Of a stretch of 49,961 bases of DNA, positions 41,813 through 49,800 are shown piece after piece. How positions within the stretch are numbered: the first letter of the stretch is position 1; every line of letters begins with the position of its first letter. Below the pieces are notes generated by a model. That model was not told the origin of the DNA. It searched no databases and saw only the letters and a program-made list of their open reading frames with translations. This DNA comes from Ruminococcaceae bacterium UBA6845 (GTDB lineage Bacteria > Bacillota > Clostridia > Oscillospirales > Acutalibacteraceae), in contig DKDP01000016.1 in NCBI GenBank assembly GCA_002449395.1, positions 1,702 through 51,662 on the forward strand, in the 5' to 3' direction. The position numbers and the translations under genes were made by a program.

Positions 41813-42985
41813 ATGGCATCCGGCTATATTAGAAAAAGAAAACGCACTAATGGATTTTCATATCAAGTGGTAGTAGAGGCAAGTAAACCCAACCCCATTA
41901 CAGGTAAGAGATCACGAATATATAAAACATTCAATAGAAAAAAAGAGGCTGAACAAGCATTGGCTGATATAGTTCACAACTTAAATCACGGTTCTTATGC
42001 TGATGCTCAAAACATGAGTGTCTGTACACTACTTAACGAATGGTTTTCTTCAAAAGAATATGGGTTAAAAGAATCTACTAAAGCACGCTATCGACAACAA
42101 CTTGATTGGTACATAATACCAAAGCTCGGCAAATATCCTTTAAGCAGTCTTAATGTCGATGTTATACAAAAATTTATTAATGAAATATACATATTTCCAC
42201 CGACAATAAAAAATCACGGGAATAGCCTCTCCCCTAAGACGGTAAAAAACATCTTCTACAATTTGAAATCCGCTTTAGATTACGCCACGGAGTTAAACCT
42301 GATTGTTAGGAATCCATGTGATCATGTTAATCTACCTAAGATAAACAATCCCGAAGTAGAATCATATAATGAAGATGAAATTCAGCAAATTCTATACTGC
42401 GCCAAAGGCACTGATCTATTTTTCCCTATATATCTTTTAATCAATACAGGTATGCGTAGAGGTGAGCTTCTTGGTCTGAGGTGGCAAGATGTGCATATTG
42501 ATAACGAATTCACCTATCCATTTATTAAAATTTGTCAAACAAGAATTGACGTATCCGGGCATGAAGTAATTGACACACCAAAATCCAAAAGCAGTAGAAG
42601 AACAATATTTTTAAGCGAATCTGCTCGTGAACAGTTTTTAAGTTATCAGGTTTGGTGTAAAAAAACACTGTTAAAGCAAGGCAAAACTATCTGCCCCGAG
42701 GATTATGTTATTATTCGTTCTGATGGCAATATAGATTCTCCTGATAATTTTTCAAAAAGGTGGAGAAACTTTTTGAAGAAGAATAAGATAAAGCGTCTTA
42801 AACTTCATTGTCTGAGACATACTTGTGCAACTATGCTCCTAAAGCAAAACGTTGATATTAAAACTATTTCAACCAGATTGGGTCATGCTGATACTACACT
42901 GGTTCTTAATACATATGGTCATACCCTTGATAGCATGAGTCATGAGGCAGTAGAAAAAATTGACAAGGTGCTGAATATTTCATAA
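41813..42985 (+). CDS. Tyrosine site-specific recombinase (integrase), first copy
   Basis: 390 residues. N-terminal arm-binding AP2-like domain (about 1-55, SYQVVVEASK, YKTFNRKKEAEQAL), SAM-like core-binding domain (about 65-165) and catalytic domain (about 180-390). Catalytic residues: Arg216 in GMRRGELLGL, His332 and Arg335 in LHCLRHTC, His358 in RLGHAD, nucleophile Tyr368 in NTYGH. All are intact. Its ribosome site AAGGAGG lies 12 bases past the polymerase stop codon. It aligns without gaps to the second copy downstream. It likely integrates the element at the tRNA-Trp 3' end. Confidence 0.93.
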   Translation: MASGYIRKRKRTNGFSYQVVVEASKPNPITGKRSRIYKTFNRKKEAEQALADIVHNLNHGSYADAQNMSVCTLLNEWFSSKEYGLKESTKARYRQQLDWYIIPKLGKYPLSSLNVDVIQKFINEIYIFPPTIKNHGNSLSPKTVKNIFYNLKSALDYATELNLIVRNPCDHVNLPKINNPEVESYNEDEIQQILYCAKGTDLFFPIYLLINTGMRRGELLGLRWQDVHIDNEFTYPFIKICQTRIDVSGHEVIDTPKSKSSRRTIFLSESAREQFLSYQVWCKKTLLKQGKTICPEDYVIIRSDGNIDSPDNFSKRWRNFLKKNKIKRLKLHCLRHTCATMLLKQNVDIKTISTRLGHADTTLVLNTYGHTLDSMSHEAVEKIDKVLNIS

Positions 42986-42992
42986 TAATATA

Positions 42993-43030
42993 TAAGTCCT
43001 GTCATATCGGCTTCGGTGTGACAGGACTTA
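42993..43030. terminator. Terminator between integrase 1 and the convergent unknown gene
   Basis: TAAGTCCTGTCA / TGACAGGACTTA is a perfect 12-bp stem. T-rich only on the minus side (ATATATTATT). Confidence 0.7.
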
Positions 43031-43043
43031 TGGCTATAAAATA

Positions 43044-44021
43044 TTACAGAAAACGGCATTTAGGAAAATATAAATTAATTACTTCAGAAAAATTGTCCCC
43101 TCCAAAATATTCAGTAAATTCAGAATCTTCCAATATCATTATAAAGAAACATACTGACGATATAAATACTTTTAAAAGTCTTTGGGCATTGTCTTTGTTA
43201 TCCCTTATAAATGAATATGAAGCTGGTTTCAAAGGATTAATCTTTTTAAAGTTTCGTCTAACAGTACCTTCTTTATATTTATATACCATATTGAGGTATG
43301 TATTTAAACTTGTAAAAAGATCTAAACTCTGTGGAATGTAGATTTGTTTGTTATATATACATCTTTGCAATACTTTATTATTAAGATAATCCGTAACATC
43401 AGGATCTTCCTTTTTGTCAAAAATAGTTTCCATTTGCGATCCAAACAGCATATCCACTACTGCAAAAAATTCTTTTTGTGGTTTAGTAGAAATTCTGTCC
43501 TTATAGTTATTAAAAATAGCTACTTTTCCTTTGTTTGTATTTATATAGTAATTATGTTGATAAAGCGGTTTAGAAATGGCAAAATATATTTTCCCCGAAG
43601 CATATTCCTTTTTTTCTTTACTCCTGAGTTTATACTTATATAAATATTCCTTATCTGTTTTTGATTTATTATCAAATGAAATTTGCTCTCTCTCCCGGTT
43701 TTTCTCGCAAATAATCAGAGCAAAATTTTTTCGAATTTTATTTTCAAATACAGTTGGATCCATTTTTGATTTTTCGTAGCATTTTTTAATCATTGCTTCT
43801 AACTCATTTATGGATTGCTGACATGGGTGCCGTCTGGCCTTGCATTTCTTACAGAAACAGCACTCCGGTGTTAAACGGTTAAAATAGTGAATATTTTTAA
43901 CATCTATTGCTTTCTCAAAATAAAAGCAGTACCTTTCAGCCATTACATCCCCCATTAAAACATTATCATCTTTATATTTCTTCCATAAATCTTCTACGGA
44001 AATTTTATTGCTTACTGCCAC
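43044..44021 (-). CDS. Unknown Cys-rich element protein, 325 residues
   Basis: Not recognised. Near residue 45 there is a Cys-rich patch, CCFCKKCKARRHPC, possibly a zinc or iron site. The middle is lysine-rich and the C-terminal third is helical with a hydrophobic segment VFISSVCFFIMILE. No signal peptide. The start is GTG, with a weak GGGGTG ribosome site. It is the downstream member of a two-gene unit with the 182-residue Cys-containing protein (14-base gap). Both share a C-x2-C type pattern near the N-terminus, suggesting that they work together. Confidence 0.68.
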   Translation of the reverse strand: MAVSNKISVEDLWKKYKDDNVLMGDVMAERYCFYFEKAIDVKNIHYFNRLTPECCFCKKCKARRHPCQQSINELEAMIKKCYEKSKMDPTVFENKIRKNFALIICEKNREREQISFDNKSKTDKEYLYKYKLRSKEKKEYASGKIYFAISKPLYQHNYYINTNKGKVAIFNNYKDRISTKPQKEFFAVVDMLFGSQMETIFDKKEDPDVTDYLNNKVLQRCIYNKQIYIPQSLDLFTSLNTYLNMVYKYKEGTVRRNFKKINPLKPASYSFIRDNKDNAQRLLKVFISSVCFFIMILEDSEFTEYFGGDNFSEVINLYFPKCRFL

Positions 44022-44035
44022 AGAAACACCCCACT

Positions 44036-44581
44036 TTAATCAATTCTTGAGAGTTCAAACCACTCTTCATCATATTGCTTATTAAAAACTAAGTATGATG
44101 AAAGTGAAATTATATCACCATCAGATAAGATTACTTGCAAATCCTTTGTTATATGCTCTGTTAATAAATCAAAGCAATTTTCTGCTTCTTGATTGTTAGA
44201 TTGTAAATCTTTATTAATATAATCATTAATGCGTTTTTCCATTTTTGACTCTAAAGAAACAAATGGTTTTGCTTTTTTATAAAAAGTGGTTGAGGAGATG
44301 TTTTCCATATGCTGTATTAGTTCATCACTAATAATATCTTCGAATTTGGAAGCACCTTCATCATAAATATATCTTGCTGTTTTATCAACTAGCTGTGCTA
44401 CTAATGAATTGTCTTCATTGCTTTCATATTTTACAATACTATCCCTATTTAGCAAATATTTAAACCGGCATCTTTTACATCTTTGCTCTTTGTCTTCTCT
44501 ACCGTTACATAAACCATCTACTATGATAGCTTTTGCAATATTTCTTCTCTCTTCATCAATAAAATTTTGTAATTCGCTCAT
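44036..44581 (-). CDS. Unknown Cys-containing element protein, about 181 residues
   Basis: Not recognised. Starts MSELQNFIDEERRNIAKAII behind AGGTGG (a GTG three codons earlier is possible). A short Cys cluster lies near residue 25 (C-N-G-R-E-D-K-E-Q-R-C-K-R-C). The rest is acidic and helical, ending FNKQYDEEWFELSRID. No membrane segment. Under a strong divergent promoter with a palindrome over the -10, so expression is probably repressed by a regulator. First gene of the pair with the 325-residue protein. Confidence 0.68.
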   Translation of the reverse strand: MSELQNFIDEERRNIAKAIIVDGLCNGREDKEQRCKRCRFKYLLNRDSIVKYESNEDNSLVAQLVDKTARYIYDEGASKFEDIISDELIQHMENISSTTFYKKAKPFVSLESKMEKRINDYINKDLQSNNQEAENCFDLLTEHITKDLQVILSDGDIISLSSYLVFNKQYDEEWFELSRID

Positions 44582-44604
44582 TTTCTCCACCTACTAGCTA
44601 TATT

Positions 44605-44622
44605 GTAATATAATTATAATAC
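44605..44622. promoter_or_regulatory. Palindrome over the -10 of the unknown pair
   Basis: GTAATATAATTATAATAC is an 18-base near-perfect palindrome (16 of 18) containing the TATAAT of the promoter. Possible repressor site; the AT-rich sequence makes chance symmetry likely too. Confidence 0.4.
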
Positions 44623-44642
44623 GATTTAATCTATATCGTCAA
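44613..44642 (-). promoter_or_regulatory. Strong promoter of the unknown Cys-rich pair
   Basis: On the minus strand TTGACG and perfect TATAAT are 18 bases apart, about 32 bases upstream of the start codon. Confidence 0.72.
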
Positions 44643-44670
44643 GATACACCAGCCAATTTTGGGGGTGTTA

Positions 44671-44928
44671 AGGTTGCTTAAAGAGAGCTTGTGGCAACCC
44701 AAAAAGTTATTTAAGATTTTACATTTTCCAATGGTTTAGTAAATTAGGTTGCTAAGGTTGTTTAAAATTAAGTTCATTCAAAAATAATTGAAATATAAAT
44801 AAAATATATTTATTAAATCCACAGTTAATTTATAGCCAACCTCAACAACCTAATCCCCCAAAATCATTGCCAACCATCATTTATTCCGGTTGGCAAAGTA
44901 TGTAATTTACTCCCCTATTGCAACCACG
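44671..44928. repeat. Cluster of GGTTG/CAACC repeats (iteron-like)
   Basis: About ten GGTTG or CAACC units occur in 260 bases of otherwise AT-rich sequence. They form larger elements: AATTTTGGGGGTGTTAAGG at 44655-44673 and its inverted relative at 44841-44864, TAGGTTGCTAAGGTTG at 44745-44760, and a perfect TTGCCAACC / GGTTGGCAA inverted repeat at 44867-44896. No gene lies in 44650-45010. Candidate replication origin, integrase arm sites or regulator cluster. Confidence 0.6.
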
Positions 44929-44965
44929 AATTAATCCATTCTTCAAATATATATTATAACTATGA

Positions 44966-44985
44966 ATGAGGCTTTCGAGCCTCAT
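44966..44985 (+). other. Hairpin with UUCG tetraloop before a small ORF
   Basis: ATGAGGCT-TTCG-AGCCTCAT, perfect 8-bp stem with the very stable UUCG loop, followed by a ribosome site. Could be an RNA stability or attenuation element. Confidence 0.55.
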
Positions 44986-45010
44986 ATCTTTATTAAAGGA
45001 GTAATTCGCC

Positions 45011-45067
45011 ATGGGAAAATCATTTATTGAACTATCTAGACATAATCAATTAGGCAACACTACTTAA
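45011..45067 (+). CDS. Small ORF, 18 residues, possible leader peptide or gene remnant
   Basis: MGKSFIELSRHNQLGNTT begins after AAAGGAG at 44995-45001, nine bases upstream of ATG. A hairpin precedes it and a terminator follows 13 bases later. Could be a regulatory leader peptide or the 5' end of a lost gene. Confidence 0.4.
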   Translation: MGKSFIELSRHNQLGNTT

Positions 45068-45080
45068 CAAATCAACACAC

Positions 45081-45115
45081 AAACAGGTGGATTTAATTCC
45101 GCCTGTTTTTATTTT
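45081..45115 (+). terminator. Terminator after the 18-residue ORF
   Basis: AAACAGGTGGA / TCCGCCTGTTT with a T run TTTTTATTTT. Only G-T deviation in the stem. Confidence 0.82.
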
Positions 45116-45117
45116 CA

Positions 45118-45155
45118 GGAACATAGGCAAACAGCAGGTAAGAGCTCTATGTTCC
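45118..45155. other. Inverted repeat before the second small ORF
   Basis: GGAACATAG / CTATGTTCC, perfect 9 bp around a 20-base loop, between the terminator and the following small ORF. Confidence 0.5.
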
Positions 45156-45174
45156 GCATAATCGGAGATAAGTT

Positions 45175-45249
45175 ATGTATTGTGTTAAAGAACTTATGGC
45201 TAATCCCAAAACACCTTTAAGGCTTTACAAGATGATGCGAACTAAATAA
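45175..45249 (+). CDS. Small ORF, 24 residues
   Basis: MYCVKELMANPKTPLRLYKM followed by MRTK, basic, behind GGAG seven bases upstream of ATG. No relatives recognised. Could be a small protein or the beginning of a decayed gene. Confidence 0.4.
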   Translation: MYCVKELMANPKTPLRLYKMMRTK

Positions 45250-45316
45250 TTTAATTCTATTTTATTAGCAATTATTTCAATAAAGTTTTATATGTTTTTT
45301 AGGCGGTGAAAATTCT

Positions 45317-45661
45317 ATGATTATTTTAAACACCAAAACGGACGCAATTAATTCTTCTCTTCCATTTTTTATTTGCAACAAGGTCTTTTCTCTTCTCTCT
45401 GCTTATGATTGTAATTCTCTCTTTGATTATGGTTCAGTTATTGTGATCGAGAATAAATCAGAAGCAGAATCAATCAATCCATCTACCATTGAGTTTACAG
45501 AAAAGATTGTTTGCTGTAAAACAGTATGGTGGCATTTAACTGTACCTAAGAATAACAGCGTGTGTAAAGAAATCTTTCTGGAAGAACGATTTATGAATGC
45601 TTCATTATTATATGAATGTAATGAAAATAAGAACAGGACGGTGTATGGCGATGAGCTTTGA
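45317..45661 (+). CDS. Unknown element protein, 114 residues
   Basis: Starts MIILNTKTDAINSSLPFFIC. It has a Cys-containing central part (EKIVCCKTVWWHLTVPKNNS) and an acidic C-terminus. No signal peptide. The last bases overlap the start of the next gene by about 17, a translationally coupled pair. Small overlapping pairs of this kind are frequent in integrative elements. Function unknown. Confidence 0.6.
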   Translation: MIILNTKTDAINSSLPFFICNKVFSLLSAYDCNSLFDYGSVIVIENKSEAESINPSTIEFTEKIVCCKTVWWHLTVPKNNSVCKEIFLEERFMNASLLYECNENKNRTVYGDEL

Positions 45662-45962
45662 TTCAAAGGCGTATATGACGATTGGCTTTCAAACAGAAAT
45701 TCCAGATGAGGTGAAAATTGTATTATCACAGCTGATAAGGAAGGTTGCTTCAAAGGATAATAAAGATATTGACTACTTACAGGTCTTCACCTTGAAGAAA
45801 ACGTATCTAGGCAAAACTTCTTTTCAAAAGATCATACACACCCAAGAGCTTCCGCCTCTTAGTGAATCAATATGCTTTCCGTTTGAAAAAGCCATTGATC
45901 AAAAAGTATTCTGCATTGACAGCGAAGATTATTACACATTTCTTCTTGCCGATGAATATTAA
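45645..45962 (+). CDS. Unknown element protein, 105 residues
   Basis: Starts MAMSFDSKAYMTIGFQTEIP inside the end of the preceding gene, behind AGGA. Predicted alpha/beta with alternating strands (IDYLQVFTLKKTYLGKTSFQ) and an acidic end DSEDYYTFLLADEY. A longer in-frame start at 45597 lacks a ribosome site. A hairpin terminator follows. Function unknown. Confidence 0.6.
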   Translation: MAMSFDSKAYMTIGFQTEIPDEVKIVLSQLIRKVASKDNKDIDYLQVFTLKKTYLGKTSFQKIIHTQELPPLSESICFPFEKAIDQKVFCIDSEDYYTFLLADEY

Positions 45963-46013
45963 TTGTTTCAACCATTTAAAACCGGCTTCGGTTGCTACGA
46001 CACTATTATTAAA

Positions 46014-46052
46014 TACAGCAAGGGATTTAATTATCTCTTGCTGTAAAAATCT
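46014..46052 (+). terminator. Terminator/hairpin upstream of the DUF1643 gene
   Basis: TACAGCAAG / CTTGCTGTA, perfect 9 bp, then AAAATCTTT. Separates the small pair from the DUF1643 gene. Confidence 0.65.
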
Positions 46053-46069
46053 TTAAAGGAGAATAAACT

Positions 46070-46603
46070 ATGACAGAAAAATCTACTATTCTATGTGAAG
46101 CTGTTTTTAACGAAGACAAGACACATAGATATGCATGGAAAAGAGTGTGGGACTCTAAAAAGCCCGAATTATGCATTATTACTCTCAATCCAAATTCAAG
46201 CAATGTATTTGAGCTTGATCTTACGAGTATGCTTGTAACAAACAATGCTTACCGTCTTAAAGAATATGGCGGCGTAAATATTGTTAATCTTTTCAGCGTT
46301 CTTACTGATAAATTAAAAGCGTCAAACATTAATGTAACGGACAAACACCTTTCAGAAAACATCAAATACATCAAAAAAATATGCGGCAATTGCAAAGACA
46401 TTATTATTGCATGGGGCAAGGCTGGCAATATCAATAAAAATATAAAAGATCGAGAGCAATTAGTCCTTAATGAATTGAAACCGTTTTCGAATAAGTTATA
46501 CACCATTGTTGATTACAACGGTGAAATGGGACTTCATCCCTTGACTCCGTCAGTGAGAAAAGGTTGGAGTCTTGTTCCTTTCAAAGATACGGAGGCGAAA
46601 TAA
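46070..46603 (+). CDS. DUF1643 protein
   Basis: 177 residues of the DUF1643 family. Family landmarks: DKTHRYAWKRVWDSKKPELCI, LNPNSSNVFELDLTSMLVTN (usual N-P-S-x-A-D-x-x-x-D-x-T), the YGGVNIVNLFS segment, IIIAWGKAGN and LHPLTPSVRKG. Function of the family is unknown; members are often on phages, plasmids and islands. It begins after AAAGGAG. It ends three bases before the second integrase start, so the two are coupled. It seems complete, with no frameshift. Confidence 0.85.
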   Translation: MTEKSTILCEAVFNEDKTHRYAWKRVWDSKKPELCIITLNPNSSNVFELDLTSMLVTNNAYRLKEYGGVNIVNLFSVLTDKLKASNINVTDKHLSENIKYIKKICGNCKDIIIAWGKAGNINKNIKDREQLVLNELKPFSNKLYTIVDYNGEMGLHPLTPSVRKGWSLVPFKDTEAK

Positions 46604-46605
46604 TT

Positions 46606-47778
46606 ATGGCAACAGGTCATATTCGTAAAAGAGAAACCAAAAGTGGTATATCTTATCAAGTAATTGTTGAATCATCATCAAAAGATCCTATATCAGGAAA
46701 AAGGACACGCATTTATAAGACATTTGAAAAGAAAAGGGATGCTGAAGTCGCTCTTAATGAAATGCTATATGATTTAAGGAGAAGGAGCTATACAGATGAC
46801 AATAACATGACTGTATCATCTTTGATGACCGAATGGCTTAAATCAAAATCTCTTACGCTTAAAGAAACAACCTCATCCAGATACAAACAACAGGTTGATT
46901 GGTATATCAATCCTTTATTAGGCAAATATCCTGTTTCGGCAGTCAATGTGAATATGATTCAAAGCTGGGTTAATGATATATACTCTCACCCACCTACAAA
47001 GAAAAATGAAGCTAAGCCGCTTAAGCCTAAAAGCGTTAAAAATATTTTCCTTAATCTTCAAGCCGCTTTTGATTATGCTGTGTTTATGAAGTTGATTCCT
47101 GACAATCCTTGCAAACATGTAAATCTTCCTCCCGTGGTTAAATATGAAGTACAGGCATTTAATGAGGACGAAATACGTCAGATTTTGCTTTGTGCAAAAG
47201 GAACAGATCTTTATTTTCCCATATATTTACTTATTCATACCGGAATGAGAAGAGGAGAGCTTTTGGGCTTATGTTGGAAAGATGTTCATATTGACAACGA
47301 TATAGAACACCCCTACATTGATATTGTACAGACACGGCTTGATGCTTGTGGGAAAGAAATAATAGACACCCCAAAAACAGAAAGCAGTAAACGAAAAATA
47401 TTTTTAAGTCAGCAAGCTCGGCAGGAATTTCTTCGTTATTGCACATGGTCAAAAGAGGTGTTGTTTCGTTGTGGCCGTATTCAATCCCTATCAGATTTAG
47501 TTATAATCCGTAAAGATGGGCAGACGGACAATCCAAATAATTTTACAAGGCGGTGGAATAAATTTCTTGCCGCTAACGGAATACGCAAACTTAAATTACA
47601 TGGCCTACGCCACACTTGTGCAACTATGCTTCTTAAAAACAATGTTGACATAAAATCCATTGCAACAAGGTTAGGACATAGTGACGGAACAATGGTTCTT
47701 AACGTTTACGGTCATTCCCTTGACAGCATGAGTCAAGCCGCAGCAGAAACCATGGACAAGGTTTTGAATATTTCATAG
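46606..47778 (+). CDS. Tyrosine site-specific recombinase (integrase), second copy
   Basis: 390 residues, same length and domain order as the first copy, aligning without gaps. 31 of the first 50 residues are identical by eye. Catalytic residues are intact: Arg216 in GMRRGELLGL, LHGLRHTC with His332 and Arg335, RLGHSD and NVYGHS with the Tyr. Start MATGHIRKRE follows GGAGG; a 14-codon upstream extension overlaps the DUF1643 gene and is rejected. Either a second element is joined to the first or the enzymes divide integration and excision. It is followed by a terminator. Confidence 0.92.
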   Translation: MATGHIRKRETKSGISYQVIVESSSKDPISGKRTRIYKTFEKKRDAEVALNEMLYDLRRRSYTDDNNMTVSSLMTEWLKSKSLTLKETTSSRYKQQVDWYINPLLGKYPVSAVNVNMIQSWVNDIYSHPPTKKNEAKPLKPKSVKNIFLNLQAAFDYAVFMKLIPDNPCKHVNLPPVVKYEVQAFNEDEIRQILLCAKGTDLYFPIYLLIHTGMRRGELLGLCWKDVHIDNDIEHPYIDIVQTRLDACGKEIIDTPKTESSKRKIFLSQQARQEFLRYCTWSKEVLFRCGRIQSLSDLVIIRKDGQTDNPNNFTRRWNKFLAANGIRKLKLHGLRHTCATMLLKNNVDIKSIATRLGHSDGTMVLNVYGHSLDSMSQAAAETMDKVLNIS

Positions 47779-47781
47779 AAA

Positions 47782-47809
47782 AACGGAGGGCTCAAACGAG
47801 TCCTCCGTT
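47782..47809. terminator. Terminator after integrase 2
   Basis: AACGGAGGGCTC / GAGTCCTCCGTT stem with AAAC loop; one G-T pair. Weak T run, so strength uncertain. Confidence 0.7.
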
Positions 47810-47853
47810 CACCGTTATTATTTAGATAATAAATAAAGACATATACGAAATAA

Positions 47854-48021
47854 TTAAATGTTAAAAACGTTTCTAAATGCTTTTTCTAAAGATTCAATCA
47901 ATGGATCATTTCCTTCGATAATCGGTCCGGTATTAATATTTGAACTCAAAAAATCGTTGCTGGCTATTTCTTCTGTAAAATCAAATTTTAAAACTTCGAT
48001 TCTGGGCTTTTCATATATCAT
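47854..48021 (-). CDS. 55-residue peptide of the KP-x-I-E-V-x-K-F-D type
   Basis: Overlooked by size. Reads MIYEKPRIEVLKFDFTEEIA, an S-N-D-F-L-S-S linker, then N-I-N-T-G-P-I-I-E-G-N-D-P, ending ESLEKAFRNVFNI. GGGAGG lies seven bases upstream of the ATG, and it begins 15 bases past the stop of the large secreted protein, so it is in the same transcript. The opening YEKPxIEV is like that of short peptides often seen beside large surface proteins in gut Clostridia (from memory; function unknown). No signal peptide or Cys. A longer ORF on the opposite strand covers it and is considered a shadow. Confidence 0.7.
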   Translation of the reverse strand: MIYEKPRIEVLKFDFTEEIASNDFLSSNINTGPIIEGNDPLIESLEKAFRNVFNI

Positions 48022-48036
48022 TTTTTATTCCTCCCA

Positions 48037-49800
48037 CTAAATAAAAAGAAAATGTTTAATCCTTTCAACAAGTAAATTTAGAAAAGCAATTAATAAATTT
48101 CTCCATTCTATATCTACGAAGATTGGATTGTTTGCAATAGGGTTGACCACCAATTCTTCTTTTTGTAAGAGAAACATTTCATTCGTAATACAAGCATCCA
48201 TTTTCTCAAGACTATCGTCAGAAACAGTTTCATCTGCTGTAAAATGCTTTATTGCGCCATAATAAACTTTCCCATTACCGTCAATAATATAACTTCTCGC
48301 CCATATATCATTTGCTTTTTCTAAGGGAATAATTGTTTCAAGCGTTCCTGTATGCTGAGTATTTGTTTTCCTTGCCGCATGATTTTCTATGTCAGTATTC
48401 CCATATATCAGATCATTAGAGCACTTCTCGTCTAATGTGTAAAGAATACCGTGACCTACTACTTCAGGCATCGCTATCTTACTTACAGAATACTCAGATA
48501 ACAACAAGCAAGTGTCATTTGATTTCATTTCACATTTAGTAATTCGTGATGTTATAACAGCTTTTTTTCTTTCCGTTTCATATTCAGATGAATCAACATA
48601 CACCGGTGTAAGTGTAATATCTTTAACTGCAAAAAAACTGTATGTAGAATATGTACTTATTATTTCATCCGTATTTTTATCTTTCCAATAGACAAACCAC
48701 TCCTTGCTTTCATTTACTCCATTTGCTTCCTTAATCTTAACTGTTGCTACATAATACTTCTCAGACTTTATCGAAACAATATTTTGAGAAACCGTTGCTC
48801 CGTTTGTAACCTGAACATTGTACATTCGTGGCCCATCAGATTTATTCAAACTCATTCCACAAATCCGGCAAATTCCTTCTGTTTGACCATTGTGATCGCA
48901 TATATACTCACAAATTGAGCACTTGCCTTCAGTCCATATATGGGAGGAGTATGCGGCCTCGGTAATTAGTTTATAACTCTCTATTGTATATGGGCACCCA
49001 CTATTTAAACATTTGTGATAATGTCCGTTTTTTTCATCTGCTGTCCATGTTTTTTCAAATAAATGCGTATGTACAGGCACATTAGAGTGAACACTATGTA
49101 TCCAACCATCAGATTCAATTTTCAGTTCATAACCCGGCGCTGCTGCAACATTTGAACCATTTGTTTTATATGCCCCACCATACAAAATTGTCCAACCGGC
49201 TACGCCATTAAGCTCTTCGATTTTGGAATTATACGCAATCAGTTTTCCTCCACCGTCAAAATTGCATTGACTATATTGACCGTCCATAATTGTAAGCCTT
49301 GTGCTTTTACCAACATTCAACACTTTGGGCGTAATTTGCTTTTTTAACGTTACATCTGAAGACATTAATGCATAAAAAAATGCCCCTCGATGTAATCCCA
49401 CATATAAGTCATTTATTACCGCCGTTCCATTTCCTAGCTTTGACTCAGATTCTCCTCCGAATATTTTAATAATAACATTTTTCTTTTTTAATGACTCTAT
49501 CGAGATACTACCCTCAAAGTGATGCCCATTCAAAAAAAGGAAAACCCCATTACCATTTGCATTGCCACTGCTGCTAAAATTAATATCTCCATAAAAATCT
49601 TCATTTAATGTCAAATAAACAAAGTCATTTGCACTCATTTCTGCTAAATATCGATCTAAATCCTCCTGAGAAGTAACCTGTTTGCAATCATAATTATAAG
49701 CATATGCTCGCATAAACAAATATGGAATCATGCAGATGACAATTGCAAAACAACTTATAAAAGCTATCAATTTAACTGTATTTTTTTTTGCTAATCTCAT
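48037..49800 (-). CDS. Large secreted protein with Cys/His repeats and hydrophobic C-terminal segment
   Basis: 587 residues. N-terminal signal or anchor helix about 10-34 (LIAFISCFAIVICMIPYLFM). The front third (about 40-240) is beta-rich with many Asn and Gly (beta-helix or parallel-repeat style). Residues about 245-325 hold Cys/His repeats (HTHLFEKTWTADEKNGHYHK, GKCSICEYICDHNG, GICRICGMSL) with C-x2-C pairs, probably metal sites. A beta-sandwich-like middle follows, and the C-terminus ends in a hydrophobic, basic segment (WRNLLIAFLNLLVERIKHFL), as in many gut Firmicute surface proteins. A 55-residue peptide gene follows. Not recognised as an enzyme. ATG follows GGGGAG. AT-rich like the element. 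Confidence 0.75.
   Translation of the reverse strand: MRLAKKNTVKLIAFISCFAIVICMIPYLFMRAYAYNYDCKQVTSQEDLDRYLAEMSANDFVYLTLNEDFYGDINFSSSGNANGNGVFLFLNGHHFEGSISIESLKKKNVIIKIFGGESESKLGNGTAVINDLYVGLHRGAFFYALMSSDVTLKKQITPKVLNVGKSTRLTIMDGQYSQCNFDGGGKLIAYNSKIEELNGVAGWTILYGGAYKTNGSNVAAAPGYELKIESDGWIHSVHSNVPVHTHLFEKTWTADEKNGHYHKCLNSGCPYTIESYKLITEAAYSSHIWTEGKCSICEYICDHNGQTEGICRICGMSLNKSDGPRMYNVQVTNGATVSQNIVSIKSEKYYVATVKIKEANGVNESKEWFVYWKDKNTDEIISTYSTYSFFAVKDITLTPVYVDSSEYETERKKAVITSRITKCEMKSNDTCLLLSEYSVSKIAMPEVVGHGILYTLDEKCSNDLIYGNTDIENHAARKTNTQHTGTLETIIPLEKANDIWARSYIIDGNGKVYYGAIKHFTADETVSDDSLEKMDACITNEMFLLQKEELVVNPIANNPIFVDIEWRNLLIAFLNLLVERIKHFLFI

Noticed and set aside
45427..45753. 108-residue minus-strand open frame
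   Set aside because: Antisense to two overlapping genes with good starts; low-complexity Ser/Leu/Phe content.
47858..48040. 60-residue plus-strand open frame after integrase 2
   Set aside because: No ribosome binding site; lies opposite the 55-residue peptide gene, which has one and better protein-like composition.
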